Source of the DNA: LGRD01 sp031382215
GTDB taxonomy: Bacteria; Pseudomonadota; Gammaproteobacteria; Burkholderiales; Burkholderiaceae_C
NCBI GenBank assembly: GCA_031382215.1
Contig: JANMYQ010000264.1
Location: 5,548 to 69,547, forward strand
DNA: 64,000 bases
Direction: 5' to 3'
Shown piece by piece: positions 33,431 through 41,996 of this stretch; within the stretch, counting starts at the first letter, position 1; every line of letters starts with the position of its first letter. Position numbers and translations under genes: made by a program. The notes beneath the pieces are model-generated. The model did not search any database and was not told the origin of the DNA. It saw only the letters and a list, made by a program, of their open reading frames with translations.

Positions 33431-34267
33431 TCAACCCTTCACGGCGCCGGCGGTCATGCCCGAGATCACGCGGCGCTGCGCGACCAGGAAGAACAAGGTC
33501 ACCGGAATGGTGGTGAGCACCGCGAGCGCCATGATGCCCTGGAAGTTGACGCCCAATTCGCCGTTCAGGCTCATCAGCGCCACCGGCAAGGTGTAGGTGT
33601 CTGGCGACTTGGACACCACCAGCACCGGCAGCCACTGCGCCCAGTTGAGCAAGAAGGTGATGATGGCCGCGGTGGCCACCACCGGCAGCGCCAGCGGCAT
33701 CACCACGCTCCACAGGATCTGCCACTCGTTCGCGCCGTCGATCACCGCGGCCTCGATCACCGACTTGGGGATGGCGCGAAAGAACTGCTCGAACAGGAAG
33801 AACTGGATCGGGCCGAGCGCCAGGAACAGCACGATGCCGGCGTAAGTGCCCAGCAGCCCGATCTTGAACATCACGATGTAGACCGGGATCACCAGCAGCA
33901 TGTACGGGTACATGATCGTCACCATGAAGCCCAGCCGCAGCACGCGGAACAGCCAGAAGTCGGGGCGGCGCACGATGGCGTAGGCGCCGAGTGCGGTGAC
34001 GACGATGCCCACCACGGTCGATGCGGTGGTGATCAGCACGGAGTTCAGCGCGTAGCGCCAGAGTGGCGTGCCGCCGATGCTGGCGATCTCGGTCAGCACG
34101 TCCAGGCTCAGCGTTTCGGGCCAGGGCCGCAGCGGCGAAGTCATGATGGCCTGGGTGTTGCGAAAGGCGCTGACCAGCATCCACCAGTACGGGTACAGAC
34201 AGACGATGCTGACGACGATGGCCCCGGCATAGGCCAGCACCACCAGCGCTTTGGGTGCGCGCGTCAT
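33431..34267 (-). CDS. Carbohydrate ABC transporter permease (MalG type)
   Basis: 278 residues with six predicted membrane helices. The cytoplasmic coupling loop EAAVIDGANEWQILWSVVMP contains the EAA motif with the conserved glycine. The N-terminus is short and basic as in MalG/UgpE. Its ATG overlaps the TGA of the partner permease (ATGA). It forms the transmembrane channel with the next permease and receives sugar from the binding protein encoded upstream. No ATP-binding subunit is in the operon. Confidence 0.9.
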   Translation of the reverse strand: MTRAPKALVVLAYAGAIVVSIVCLYPYWWMLVSAFRNTQAIMTSPLRPWPETLSLDVLTEIASIGGTPLWRYALNSVLITTASTVVGIVVTALGAYAIVRRPDFWLFRVLRLGFMVTIMYPYMLLVIPVYIVMFKIGLLGTYAGIVLFLALGPIQFFLFEQFFRAIPKSVIEAAVIDGANEWQILWSVVMPLALPVVATAAIITFLLNWAQWLPVLVVSKSPDTYTLPVALMSLNGELGVNFQGIMALAVLTTIPVTLFFLVAQRRVISGMTAGAVKG

Positions 34268-35187
34268 GCCTTGTCCTTGCCCTGCTGCAGCCTCATCATG
34301 CCCAGCGCCAGCACGATGACGATGGCGAACAGGATGCTGGCCATCGCTGTGGCCTCGCCATAGCGGCCCTGGTCGAACAGCTGGTAGGCGTAGTAGCTGA
34401 CGAAGTTGGTCGAGTCGTTCGGGCCGCCCTTGGTCATGACCGCCACCACGGTGAAGGTCTTCAGGTACTGGATCAGCGCGTACACGCTGTTCACCAGCAG
34501 AGCCGGCTTGAGTTGCGGCAGCACCACGTGCCAGAACTTCTGCCAGGCGGTGGCGCCGTCGATCTCGGCGGCCTCGGCCACACCCTTGTCGCACAAGGCC
34601 AGGTTGGCCAGGAAGATCACCACGTAAAAGCCCACGTGGTGCCACAACTCGGCGATCAGCACCGCCACGAGCACCGTGTCGGTCGAGGCCAGCCCGCCGA
34701 AACGCGGCAGCCCCAGCCCCGCCAGCGCCACGCTGAAGGCGCCGAAGCTCTGGTCGAACAGCCAGCGCCAGACCACGTAGCCGGCGACGTCGGGCGTGAC
34801 CACCGGCAGGAAGATCGCCACCTTGAAGAAGGTGCGGCCGCGGCCCAACAACGCCGAGTTAAGCAGCAGCGCGTAGCCCAGGGCGAGCGCGATGGTGCTC
34901 ACCACCGCCAGCCCCGTGTACAGCAAGGTGCGCCACAACGACGCCAGGAACACCGGGTCGGCCAGCACTGCCGCGTAGTTGGCCCAGCCCACCCACTGCG
35001 GCGACGGTTGCAGCGCGCTCGCCGACGCAGTGAACGACACCTGGATCGACAGCACGATGGGCCACACACCGAACACCGCGGTCAACGCGGCGAACGGGAT
35101 CACGAACAGCCAGAACACGCCGATCGGCGCACGCCGCGGCGCCGCCAGGGCAGGGGCCGCAACGGACGGGGCGACGAGGGCCGCCAT
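34264..35187 (-). CDS. Carbohydrate ABC transporter permease (MalF/UgpA type)
   Basis: 307 residues. An Ala/Pro-rich cytoplasmic start precedes six helices, beginning GVFWLFVIPFAALTAVFG. The coupling loop is EAAEIDGATAWQKFWHVVLP, matching the EAA consensus. It pairs with the MalG-type permease, with which it shares an ATGA overlap. The ATG at 35187 is the first that starts the domain; the binding-protein gene ends 102 bases upstream. Likely imports an oligosaccharide or glycoside used by the GH2 enzyme. Confidence 0.9.
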   Translation of the reverse strand: MAALVAPSVAAPALAAPRRAPIGVFWLFVIPFAALTAVFGVWPIVLSIQVSFTASASALQPSPQWVGWANYAAVLADPVFLASLWRTLLYTGLAVVSTIALALGYALLLNSALLGRGRTFFKVAIFLPVVTPDVAGYVVWRWLFDQSFGAFSVALAGLGLPRFGGLASTDTVLVAVLIAELWHHVGFYVVIFLANLALCDKGVAEAAEIDGATAWQKFWHVVLPQLKPALLVNSVYALIQYLKTFTVVAVMTKGGPNDSTNFVSYYAYQLFDQGRYGEATAMASILFAIVIVLALGMMRLQQGKDKA

Positions 35188-35288
35188 CACGCCAGCGCCG
35201 CGCCGGGGGTGGCGCCGCGCACACCACCCAGGTCGGCCGCGAGTTCGACGCTGGCCACGGCCAATGTTCCTGACGGCACGCGGGCGGC

Positions 35289-36581
35289 CTACTTCTTCGC
35301 CTGCAGCTTGGCCGTCAGTTCGCGCATCTCGGTCGCGGTCTCGGCGATGAATGCCTTCCAGTTGGCCGGCGGCTTGGCGATGCCGGCGAGCAGCTTGCGG
35401 TGGAAGGCGGCCTCCAGCTCCGGGTAGAAATCGTGCGTGGCTTCGGGAAAGTCGTAGGCCACCAGCGTGCCGGTCGGCGCTGCGAAGAACTTCTGCCGGT
35501 CCGACAAGGCGGCGACGTCCAGGTCCTTGCGCACCGCCGCGCCCACGTTGTCGAGCGAGGCCTGCTGCGCCGGCTTGCTCAACATGAACTTGGCGAACTC
35601 GACTGCCAGCGCCTTGTTCGGCGAGTTGTCGGGCACCGCCACGCCGCGCATGCCGCCGATCACCACCGCGTTCTTGCGCGCGGGGTCGAAGGCCGGCCAC
35701 GGGCCGACCAGGAAGTCGCCCTTGAGCACCGTCGGGCCGTCCCACTTCTTCACGTTCCAGTCGCCGACGCGGAACATGCCGGCGCGGCCGCCTTCGATCA
35801 CCTGGTACATCTCGGGGAACGAGTGGTTGATGGTGTCGGGCGCGACGAACCGGTACTCGGTGTAGGTCTTGAGGAACTCTTCCAGCACCTGCGCATGCCT
35901 GGGCTCGTCGATCACGATCTTGCCCTGCGGGTCGATCAGCGTGTGGCGCAGGCCGGAGCCGAAGGTGAACAGATCGAGCATGTGCACCAGGTCGCGCGGC
36001 TTGGCCGCCTGCAGCCCGAAGCCCTGGGTGTCGGCGGCACCGTTGCCGTCGGGGTCGTTGTCGCGGAACTTGGTGGCCACGCGTTTGGCGTCGTCCCAGG
36101 TCGCAGGGAATTTTTCGCCCACCTTGTCGAGCCAGCTCTTGCGCACACCCATGGCCATCTGCACACGCTGCACGGGCAGGATGATCATCTTCGTGCCATG
36201 CGTGGCCACGTCGAGATCGGTTTCGCTGAGGAAGGCCTTGTCGCCGACCTGCGCCAGCACCGGCTTGAGGTCCATCAGCTTCTTGGTTTGCGACTCGACG
36301 CGGATCACGCGCTCGTAATTGTTGTAGAGCAGGTCCGGTGCGGTGTTGGTGTTCAGTGCCGAGATCGAGCGGCCGAACCACTGGTCGGTGGGGTAGCTGA
36401 CGGACTTGACGGTGACGCCGGGCTTGAGCTTGGTGAACTCGGCCGACAAGGCGTTGAACCACTTGATGCCGTTGTCGCCCAGGTCGTGCCAGACCACCAG
36501 TTCCTGGGCTGCGGCGGCGCCCACCAGCAGTGACGATGCCGCTGCGGCGAGGGCTCGGATGAAGTGCCGTTTCGATTGCAT
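35289..36581 (-). CDS. Sugar-binding protein of ABC transporter (family 1 extracellular solute-binding)
   Basis: 430 residues with a signal peptide cleaved near VGAAAAQE. The mature start ELVVWHDLGDNG and the GRAGMFRVGDWNVKKW segment are typical of the MalE/UgpB cluster. Aromatic residues likely stack on sugar rings. It is the first gene of the operon SBP-permease-permease-alpha/alpha protein-GH2, divergent from a LacI regulator. A LacI-type operator lies 45 bases upstream of its ATG. Confidence 0.9.
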   Translation of the reverse strand: MQSKRHFIRALAAAASSLLVGAAAAQELVVWHDLGDNGIKWFNALSAEFTKLKPGVTVKSVSYPTDQWFGRSISALNTNTAPDLLYNNYERVIRVESQTKKLMDLKPVLAQVGDKAFLSETDLDVATHGTKMIILPVQRVQMAMGVRKSWLDKVGEKFPATWDDAKRVATKFRDNDPDGNGAADTQGFGLQAAKPRDLVHMLDLFTFGSGLRHTLIDPQGKIVIDEPRHAQVLEEFLKTYTEYRFVAPDTINHSFPEMYQVIEGGRAGMFRVGDWNVKKWDGPTVLKGDFLVGPWPAFDPARKNAVVIGGMRGVAVPDNSPNKALAVEFAKFMLSKPAQQASLDNVGAAVRKDLDVAALSDRQKFFAAPTGTLVAYDFPEATHDFYPELEAAFHRKLLAGIAKPPANWKAFIAETATEMRELTAKLQAKK

Positions 36582-36625
36582 CGCGCGTCTCCTTGAAGGT
36601 GAAAACCGAGTGACCAGGGGTTGAA

Positions 36626-36641
36626 GGGAAAACGTTTACCC
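36626..36641. promoter_or_regulatory. LacI-family operator, GGGAAAACGTTTACCC
   Basis: A 16-base near-perfect palindrome centred on CG (one mismatched pair), the standard layout of LacI/GalR operators. It lies between the divergent sugar-binding-protein and lacI-like genes, so the adjacent regulator probably binds it and represses the ABC-GH2 operon and possibly itself. Confidence 0.75.
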
Positions 36642-36697
36642 ATTCTAGAAGGGGGCGCTAGACTCGGTATGCGAGGAATCCCTTAAGCCCCCTGGTC

Positions 36698-37711
36698 ATG
36701 CCCAAACCACCTTCCCGGCCGCTGCCGGCTGCCGGCTCGCCGGTGTCGATCGCCGAAGTGGCTGAGCGCGCCGGCGTGTCCAACGCCACGGTGTCGCGCG
36801 TGGTCAATGGCGTGGCCAAGAAGGCGTCTCCCGAAACGGCGGCGCGTGTGCGCGAGGCGATCGAGGCGCTCGGTTACCGGCCGATGGTTGCGGGCCGATC
36901 GCTGCGCAACAAGCGCAGCCGGCTGGTGGCGGTGCTGGCCGCCAACCTGGCCAACCCGTCGATGGCGGCGATGGCCGCGGTGGCCGAGGTGGCGCTGCGC
37001 CGTGCCGGCTATGTGATGGTGTTGTGCGACACGCACGACCAGCCGGAGCTGCAGGACGAGTACCTGCTCGAAATGCGTGCCCACTACGCCTGCGGTTTCG
37101 TGATGCTGGGCGCGGTGCGCAGCCGGGTGCTCGAAGGCTTCGTGGAATCGGGCGACCCGGTCATCTTCGTGAATCGGCGCAACCCGTTCGGGGACCGCTG
37201 CGACGTGGGCATCGACAACCGCCAGGCCGGCGCCGACGTGGCGCGCTGGATGGCCGGCCGGGGCTGGACGCAGCTCGCGCTGATCCATGGCCGGCTCAGC
37301 TCGTCGGCGACGGCGGAACGGGTCGAGGGGTTTCGCGCTGAGGTCGTGGCACAAGGTCTGAAGCTGCCGGCGACCCGCATCGAAACGCGCAATTCGGCCG
37401 AGCACCTGGAGATCGGCCTGCACGGCATGCGGGCCCTGCTGGCCGCGCGGCGGCCACCGCAGGCCGTGTTCTGCACCAGCGATCTGATCGCCTATGGCGC
37501 ACACCGCGCGGCTTCAGATTCGGGCTTGCAAGCCGGCCGCGACCTTGCCTTCGTCGGTTTCGACGACGGCCCGCTCAACCCCTGGGTCGCTCCGTGGCTG
37601 AACGCCGTGCGAGTGCCCTATGGCGACTTCGGCGCGGCCATCGTGCGTGCGCTGCACGGCGAGGCGCACGCCGTCGTGCTGCAGCACGAACTGGTGATTC
37701 GCGCCGGCTGA
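36698..37711 (+). CDS. LacI-family transcriptional regulator of the sugar ABC operon
   Basis: 337 residues. The DNA-binding domain SIAEVAERAGVSNATVSRVVN is preceded by a 15-residue Pro-rich tail; the hinge helix reads SPETAARVREAIEALGYRP. The ligand-binding domain keeps the periplasmic-binding fold (LVAVLAANLANPS, VFVGFDD-type strand LAFVGFDDGP). It is divergent from the sugar ABC operon and the operator at 36626-36641 sits between. The inducer is probably the imported glycoside or a breakdown product. Confidence 0.9.
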   Translation: MPKPPSRPLPAAGSPVSIAEVAERAGVSNATVSRVVNGVAKKASPETAARVREAIEALGYRPMVAGRSLRNKRSRLVAVLAANLANPSMAAMAAVAEVALRRAGYVMVLCDTHDQPELQDEYLLEMRAHYACGFVMLGAVRSRVLEGFVESGDPVIFVNRRNPFGDRCDVGIDNRQAGADVARWMAGRGWTQLALIHGRLSSSATAERVEGFRAEVVAQGLKLPATRIETRNSAEHLEIGLHGMRALLAARRPPQAVFCTSDLIAYGAHRAASDSGLQAGRDLAFVGFDDGPLNPWVAPWLNAVRVPYGDFGAAIVRALHGEAHAVVLQHELVIRAG

Positions 37712-37734
37712 GGCCCGGCGGCAGAACCCGCCGC

Positions 37735-38088
37735 TCAGGCCATCTTCGCCGCGGTGCCGCTCACGGCCACCATCATCATGCCGTTGGTTTCGCCCAGCAC
37801 CTCGTAGTCGAAGTCGATGCCGACGATGCCGTCGGCGCCGAGTTCGCGCGCGGCTTCCATCATGTCGTTCAGCGCCGCATCGCGCGCGCCCGACAGCGCC
37901 CGTTCGTAGCCGCCGGCGCGCCCGCCGACCACGTCGCGAACGGTCGAGAACATGTCGCGAAAGATGTTCGCGCCGATGATCGCCTCGCCGTTGACGACGC
38001 CGAGGTACTTCTCGACCTTTGCGCCTTCACCGTTCGGGACGATGGTGGCGAGAAAGAAGCCGTTGTCTGCTTTCGAGAACCAGCCCAT
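37735..38088 (-). CDS. YbjQ-family (DUF74) heavy-metal-binding-like protein
   Basis: 117 residues from the ATG at 38088, which has AAGGAG 8 bases upstream. The YbjQ pattern is clear: VEKYLGVVNGEAIIGANIFRDMF, the GGRAGGYERAL loop, and GADGIVGIDFDYEVL followed by a C-terminal strand. The proteins form pentamers with a channel; a metal role was proposed but not generally shown. It converges on the LacI gene. Confidence 0.9.
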   Translation of the reverse strand: MGWFSKADNGFFLATIVPNGEGAKVEKYLGVVNGEAIIGANIFRDMFSTVRDVVGGRAGGYERALSGARDAALNDMMEAARELGADGIVGIDFDYEVLGETNGMMMVAVSGTAAKMA

Positions 38089-38147
38089 GCCAAGCTCCTT
38101 GGAAGTCTTCGATGGCGCGACGATAGCGGAAGCTGCGGTCGCCGTCG

Positions 38148-39311
38148 TCAGGCCAGGGGCGACCGCAATGGTCGGAAGAACTCGACGATCTCGCGCGCCA
38201 ACGCCTCGGGCTGCTCCATCGCTGCGAAGTGGCCGCCGCGGGGCATGACGGTCCAGCGGCGGATGTCGGTGTAGACCTTCTGTGCCACCGAGCGCGGTGG
38301 GCGCAGGATCTCGCGCGGGAACTCGGCGTAGCCCGTCGGCACCCGCACGCCGCCTTCGGGAACCGGCCAGGGCCCGTGCAGGCGCGCGTAGTAAGGCCAG
38401 AACGAAGAGCCGATCGCGCCGCTGAACCAGTACAGGGCGATGTCGGCAAGCATCTGGTCCTTGCTGAACACACTCTCCACGTCGCCTCCGCAGTCGGACC
38501 AGGCGCGAAACTTCTCGACGATCCACGCCGCCAGGCCGGCCGGCGAATCGTTCAGGCCGAACGCCAGGGTCTGGGGCCGCGTGCCCTGGATCCACTGGTA
38601 GCCCGTCTCTTCCTTCATCCACACCTCCAGCTGGCCGAGAAACTTCTGCTCGTCGGGCGTCGGGTTGGCCAGCATCTTCGGGTCGCGCTTCACCGCCAGC
38701 AGGTTCAGGTGGATGCCGATCAGCTTGTCCGCATGCATCGCCCCCAGGCGCGAGGTGACGAAGGCGCCCCAGTCGCCGCCCTGCGCCGCGAAACGCGGGT
38801 AGCCCAGCACGCCGCTCATCAGTGCGGCAAAACAGTCGGCGATCATCTCCAGGCTGAAGCGCTCCTGGCCGGGAGCGAACGACAGGCCATAGCCCGGCAG
38901 CGACGGCGCGACCACGGTGAACGCATCGGCCGGATCGCCACCAAAACGCGCCGGGTCGGTGAGGCGCGGAATGATGTCGAGAAACTCGAACACCGAGCCC
39001 GGCCAGCCATGCGACAACAGCAGCGGCAAGGGCGCCGGCCCCTGGCCCGGCACGTGCAGGAAATGCAGTTCGATGCCGTGCAGCGGCACCATGAACTGCG
39101 GGAAGCTGTTGAGCCGCGCCTCCTGCGCCCGCCAGTCGAAACGGCTGTGCCAGTGCTCGATCAACTGCTTCAGGTAGCCGAGGTCGGCGCCATACGCCCA
39201 CGGCTCGCCGGGGGCCTGATCGGGAAACCGGGTTCGAGCCAGGCGCTCCTGCAGATCGGCGATGGCGCTGTCGGGCACGTGCAGTTGGAAGGGGCGTGGG
39301 GTGGCTGTCAT
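38148..39311 (-). CDS. Epoxide hydrolase-family alpha/beta hydrolase
   Basis: 387 residues from the ATG at 39311 with GGAGG upstream. The N-terminal EHN cap domain starts PFQLHVPDSAIADLQERLARTRFPD. The oxyanion motif is HGWPGS, the nucleophile aspartate lies in AQGGDWGAF, and the catalytic histidine lies in MPRGGHFAAMEQP, with tyrosines in the lid (YWFSGAIGSSFWPYYAR). Such microsomal-epoxide-hydrolase-like bacterial enzymes open epoxides; native substrates are mostly unknown. It has no operon partner. Confidence 0.88.
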   Translation of the reverse strand: MTATPRPFQLHVPDSAIADLQERLARTRFPDQAPGEPWAYGADLGYLKQLIEHWHSRFDWRAQEARLNSFPQFMVPLHGIELHFLHVPGQGPAPLPLLLSHGWPGSVFEFLDIIPRLTDPARFGGDPADAFTVVAPSLPGYGLSFAPGQERFSLEMIADCFAALMSGVLGYPRFAAQGGDWGAFVTSRLGAMHADKLIGIHLNLLAVKRDPKMLANPTPDEQKFLGQLEVWMKEETGYQWIQGTRPQTLAFGLNDSPAGLAAWIVEKFRAWSDCGGDVESVFSKDQMLADIALYWFSGAIGSSFWPYYARLHGPWPVPEGGVRVPTGYAEFPREILRPPRSVAQKVYTDIRRWTVMPRGGHFAAMEQPEALAREIVEFFRPLRSPLA

Positions 39312-39417
39312 CGGCAATGCCTCCTTTGCGACGAGGGGTCCGCGCAAAATTCCGGCGTCGACGATTCCCCCGGGTCGCTCAGTATGCCGGGGCCGGCGAG
39401 CAGCGGGCGCGGCACGC

Positions 39418-39718
39418 CGGCCCTGACAGCACTGGTCGGGCAGGCGCGAGCCGGCACTGTGGCGCTTGCGTGTGTCCGACCACGACCGCAGGACGTCGGT
39501 TGCGGCGCTGGAGGCCGAACTGGCTGCTCGATGGCCGGTTCGTGGTCATCCAGCGGGCCATGGGCACACCCCAGGGGCGAGGGCCGGCCGCGGCGAAGTT
39601 CCTGGCGGCGTTCGTCGAAGAAGTGAAGGCCAGCGGCTTTGTGGCCGGTGCGCTTGCCCGGCATGGCATTCAAGGCGCCGCCGTGGCGCCACTCGAAGCG
39701 GGTCAGCCGGGCGTGTAG
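39418..39718 (+). pseudogene. Frameshifted remnant of a periplasmic solute-binding protein (PBP2-like), C-terminal part
   Basis: One frame reads ALTALVGQARAGTVALACVRPR, then a shift near 39495-39515 continues as LLDGRFVVIQRAMGTPQGRG followed by PAAAKFLAAFVEEVKASGFV to a TAG at 39716-39718. This matches the end of amino-acid-type ABC binding proteins, with their xxLDGRFxxIQQAxGTPKGR segment. No start codon, signal peptide or first lobe is present. The fragment is about 100 codons of an originally ~250-residue protein. I treat it as decayed. Confidence 0.5.
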
Positions 39719-39825
39719 ATCAGCGGTGTGCGCGGATCCGTTGGCACAGGCCGCTCACCACCAGGACGGCAACCGCCATTGACGACGGCCATCGTCGCGA
39801 AAGCCAGAGTGCCAAGGAGTTGCAT
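39703..39825 (-). CDS. Possible 40-residue lipoprotein-like peptide
   Basis: MQLLGTLAFATMAVVNGGC starts a short frame with a hydrophobic leader ending in a Cys, followed by a 21-residue Pro-rich tail. GGAAA lies 6-7 bases upstream of the ATG. The lipobox is poor (VNGGC). The frame overlaps the end of the solute-binding remnant on the other strand. Small entericidin-like lipoproteins look similar, but support is weak. Confidence 0.3.
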   Translation of the reverse strand: MQLLGTLAFATMAVVNGGCRPGGERPVPTDPRTPLIYTPG

Positions 39826-39977
39826 GACGTTTCCAGAGAAAGGACCTGCGTTCATGCTACGCAAATGGTCTGTTGACCGCTGTGATGCAAAGCACGATTT
39901 CCCTCGGTCCTCGAGTTCATTCTTGGGGGGCGCCAGGCGCAATGGCACCCGGGTTGTGAAATGCATCATGGCCCTGC

Positions 39978-41525
39978 TCAACGCGAATCGCCTGGCGGCT
40001 TCGGGTTGCCGCGCGCCCGCGCCGCAACCCCCTCGCGCAAGACCATCGACGTCCGGGCGAGTTCGAGCAGCGCGCTCTTGGCCTGCGGCACCAGTTCGGC
40101 GCGCCGGGCCGCCAACCAGTCCACCGCAAATCCTGCGCGGCCATCTTGTGCAACGAGCGCCCTGAAGGCCGCTTCGGCAACGGCCATGTCATTGAAACGA
40201 CCGAGCACATCCTGCGCCGGTTTGGCCCTCGTGAGCCAACGCTTGACCGATCGGGCCGAGAACAAGGGCGCAAAGAACTCGACGCAGTAGCGCAGCCGCT
40301 TCAGGCGCTTGCGTGCGCGGTGCCGGTGGGCGTCGTCGAGCGAATCGAAGGCTGCGGCGTCTTCTTTCAACTGGCGCCGCATGTGCCGCAACCGCGGTTT
40401 GACGATCGATGCGAGGCGGGGCTGCGGCAATTCGGCTGTGCCGGGGCTCCCCGCGTCGGGCACTTGCGAGAACCCGATCAACTCGAGCAAAAGCAGGTTG
40501 CAGCTTTCGCTGCGCAGCGCCTCACCCGGATCACCGCGCTCGGCCGGCGCCGGAAGCTCGGCCAACGGTGCTCCGGCCTTGCGCAACTGCGGCAGCACCG
40601 ACTCGGCGAGCGCATCGCGGTCGCGTGCCGAACCCAGGCGCGCAAACAGATCCGCCAGGGCTGGCATCCAGGCCGGATCGGCCGCAGCGGACAAGTCGCC
40701 GAACGCATGCAGCGTGCTGCGAAGCCGGCGCAGCCCGACCCGCAACTGGTGCAGATGCTCCGGCCCGGCGACGCCACCAGCGACGTCGGCCGCATTCGGG
40801 AGCACCTGCTCCAGACAGGCGCCGACGATGTTTCGCAGCGCGGCGTCTGCGCTCGTCTCCGGCGAAATCGGCACGGGCCTGGCCACCACGGCCGGGCCCG
40901 CTGGCAGCCCCTGGGCCAGGCGAAATCCGCGCTCGGCCTTGCTGCGCACGTCGAGCCAGAGCCCGTGCCGGCCGACCCAGCGCGCCGCCTGTGCCAGCAG
41001 CCCTTCGACGACGCCGCGCTTGAGTTCGAACTCGAGTTCCCAGATCGGCAGGCGCCTTGGCCCGGCGATCACTTCACCCACGTCCAGTGCCAGCTCGACC
41101 ACCGCAGCGTCACTTCGAACCAGGCGCAGGGTGCGCAGCACACGGGTCTCGAAGACGATCTGCAGCGGCCCGGTGCCCTCACCCCAATCACCCGAATCAC
41201 CCAAGGCGATGGCCAGTGCCTCGGCAGCCGGCGTCCCGGCGTGACGAGTGATGTCGAGTTCGGGATCTCCGTTTGCCGCGTCGACCGGCACCTCGTGCTC
41301 GATCCGATGCAGCGCGTTCGAGCCCGGCGCCTTGAGCGCCTGCACCCATTGCCGGCCTTCCTTGCGCAGCCTCAACGCCAGACCGGCCCGGGCGAGCCGA
41401 CGATCCGGGGTGTCGAAGTAGCTCGCCCGCAACTCCAGCGTGCGTGCGGTTTTAGTCACCATCTGGCGCTTGACTGCGCTGCGCGACCCGGCCGGCACCT
41501 GGAATTTCAGTTCTGTCTCCACCAT
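39978..41525 (-). CDS. CYTH and CHAD domain protein
   Basis: 515 residues. Residues 1-200 are a CYTH tunnel domain with ExExK (E3, E5, K7) and the basic/acidic strand pattern FDTPDRRLARAGLALRLRKEG. Residues about 225-500 are a CHAD helical domain with repeated histidine/arginine helices (HLHQLRVGLRRLRSTLHAF, HRHRARKRLKRLRYCVEFF). CYTH proteins bind triphosphates and hydrolyse or cyclise them; CHAD domains bind polyphosphate. A PPK2 polyphosphate kinase gene lies 6.5 kb away, so a polyphosphate-related role is likely. Confidence 0.9.
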   Translation of the reverse strand: MVETELKFQVPAGSRSAVKRQMVTKTARTLELRASYFDTPDRRLARAGLALRLRKEGRQWVQALKAPGSNALHRIEHEVPVDAANGDPELDITRHAGTPAAEALAIALGDSGDWGEGTGPLQIVFETRVLRTLRLVRSDAAVVELALDVGEVIAGPRRLPIWELEFELKRGVVEGLLAQAARWVGRHGLWLDVRSKAERGFRLAQGLPAGPAVVARPVPISPETSADAALRNIVGACLEQVLPNAADVAGGVAGPEHLHQLRVGLRRLRSTLHAFGDLSAAADPAWMPALADLFARLGSARDRDALAESVLPQLRKAGAPLAELPAPAERGDPGEALRSESCNLLLLELIGFSQVPDAGSPGTAELPQPRLASIVKPRLRHMRRQLKEDAAAFDSLDDAHRHRARKRLKRLRYCVEFFAPLFSARSVKRWLTRAKPAQDVLGRFNDMAVAEAAFRALVAQDGRAGFAVDWLAARRAELVPQAKSALLELARTSMVLREGVAARARGNPKPPGDSR

Positions 41526-41648
41526 GGGCGGACTCTACTGATCAACGATGAACGCCGCTGTGCGCCCGAGCAGGCGCCACGGCTTTCATGCCCTTGACAT
41601 GTTGCCGGCCGAACATCAGGCCTCCTCGGAGTCAAAGTGTTAGAGGCC

Positions 41649-41996
41649 ATGTCCGCAACCAAGCTCTTGATGGCGGTTCTGGCCGCCACGCTGACCGCAT
41701 GCGGCGGCGGCGGAGATGCGCCTGCCGCCACGCCCCCGGCCACGCCCGCGCCCACCGCTGCCCCCGAACCACCGCCGACCACGGCGCCGGACGCAGTCAA
41801 CGGAAGAGCCTTGTACTTGCAGCACTGCAGCGCCTGCCACCAGGCCGCACCGGATGAACGCGTGCTGATGGCGGCCGGCGACGGCGCCGTGATCGTGCAG
41901 GCCATCGGCCTCGTGCGCATCATGAACGTGCTGTCACCGACGATCCGGCCGGCGCAGGCACAGGACATTGCGCTCTGGCTCGAAGATCCGCGTTAG
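41649..41996 (+). CDS. Lipoprotein-type monoheme cytochrome c
   Basis: 115 residues from the ATG at 41649. The leader MSATKLLMAVLAATLTACGG ends in a lipobox cysteine. A Pro/Ala/Thr-rich linker of about 30 residues leads to a cytochrome fold with the heme site CSACH in ALYLQHCSACHQAAP. Methionines in VLMAAGDG or IMNVLSP may be the distal ligand. It is shorter than class I cytochromes. The architecture, a tethered redox protein with an Ala/Pro linker, parallels the HiPIP at 3355-3789. Its TAG overlaps the TAA of the convergent PSD gene. Confidence 0.8.
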   Translation: MSATKLLMAVLAATLTACGGGGDAPAATPPATPAPTAAPEPPPTTAPDAVNGRALYLQHCSACHQAAPDERVLMAAGDGAVIVQAIGLVRIMNVLSPTIRPAQAQDIALWLEDPR

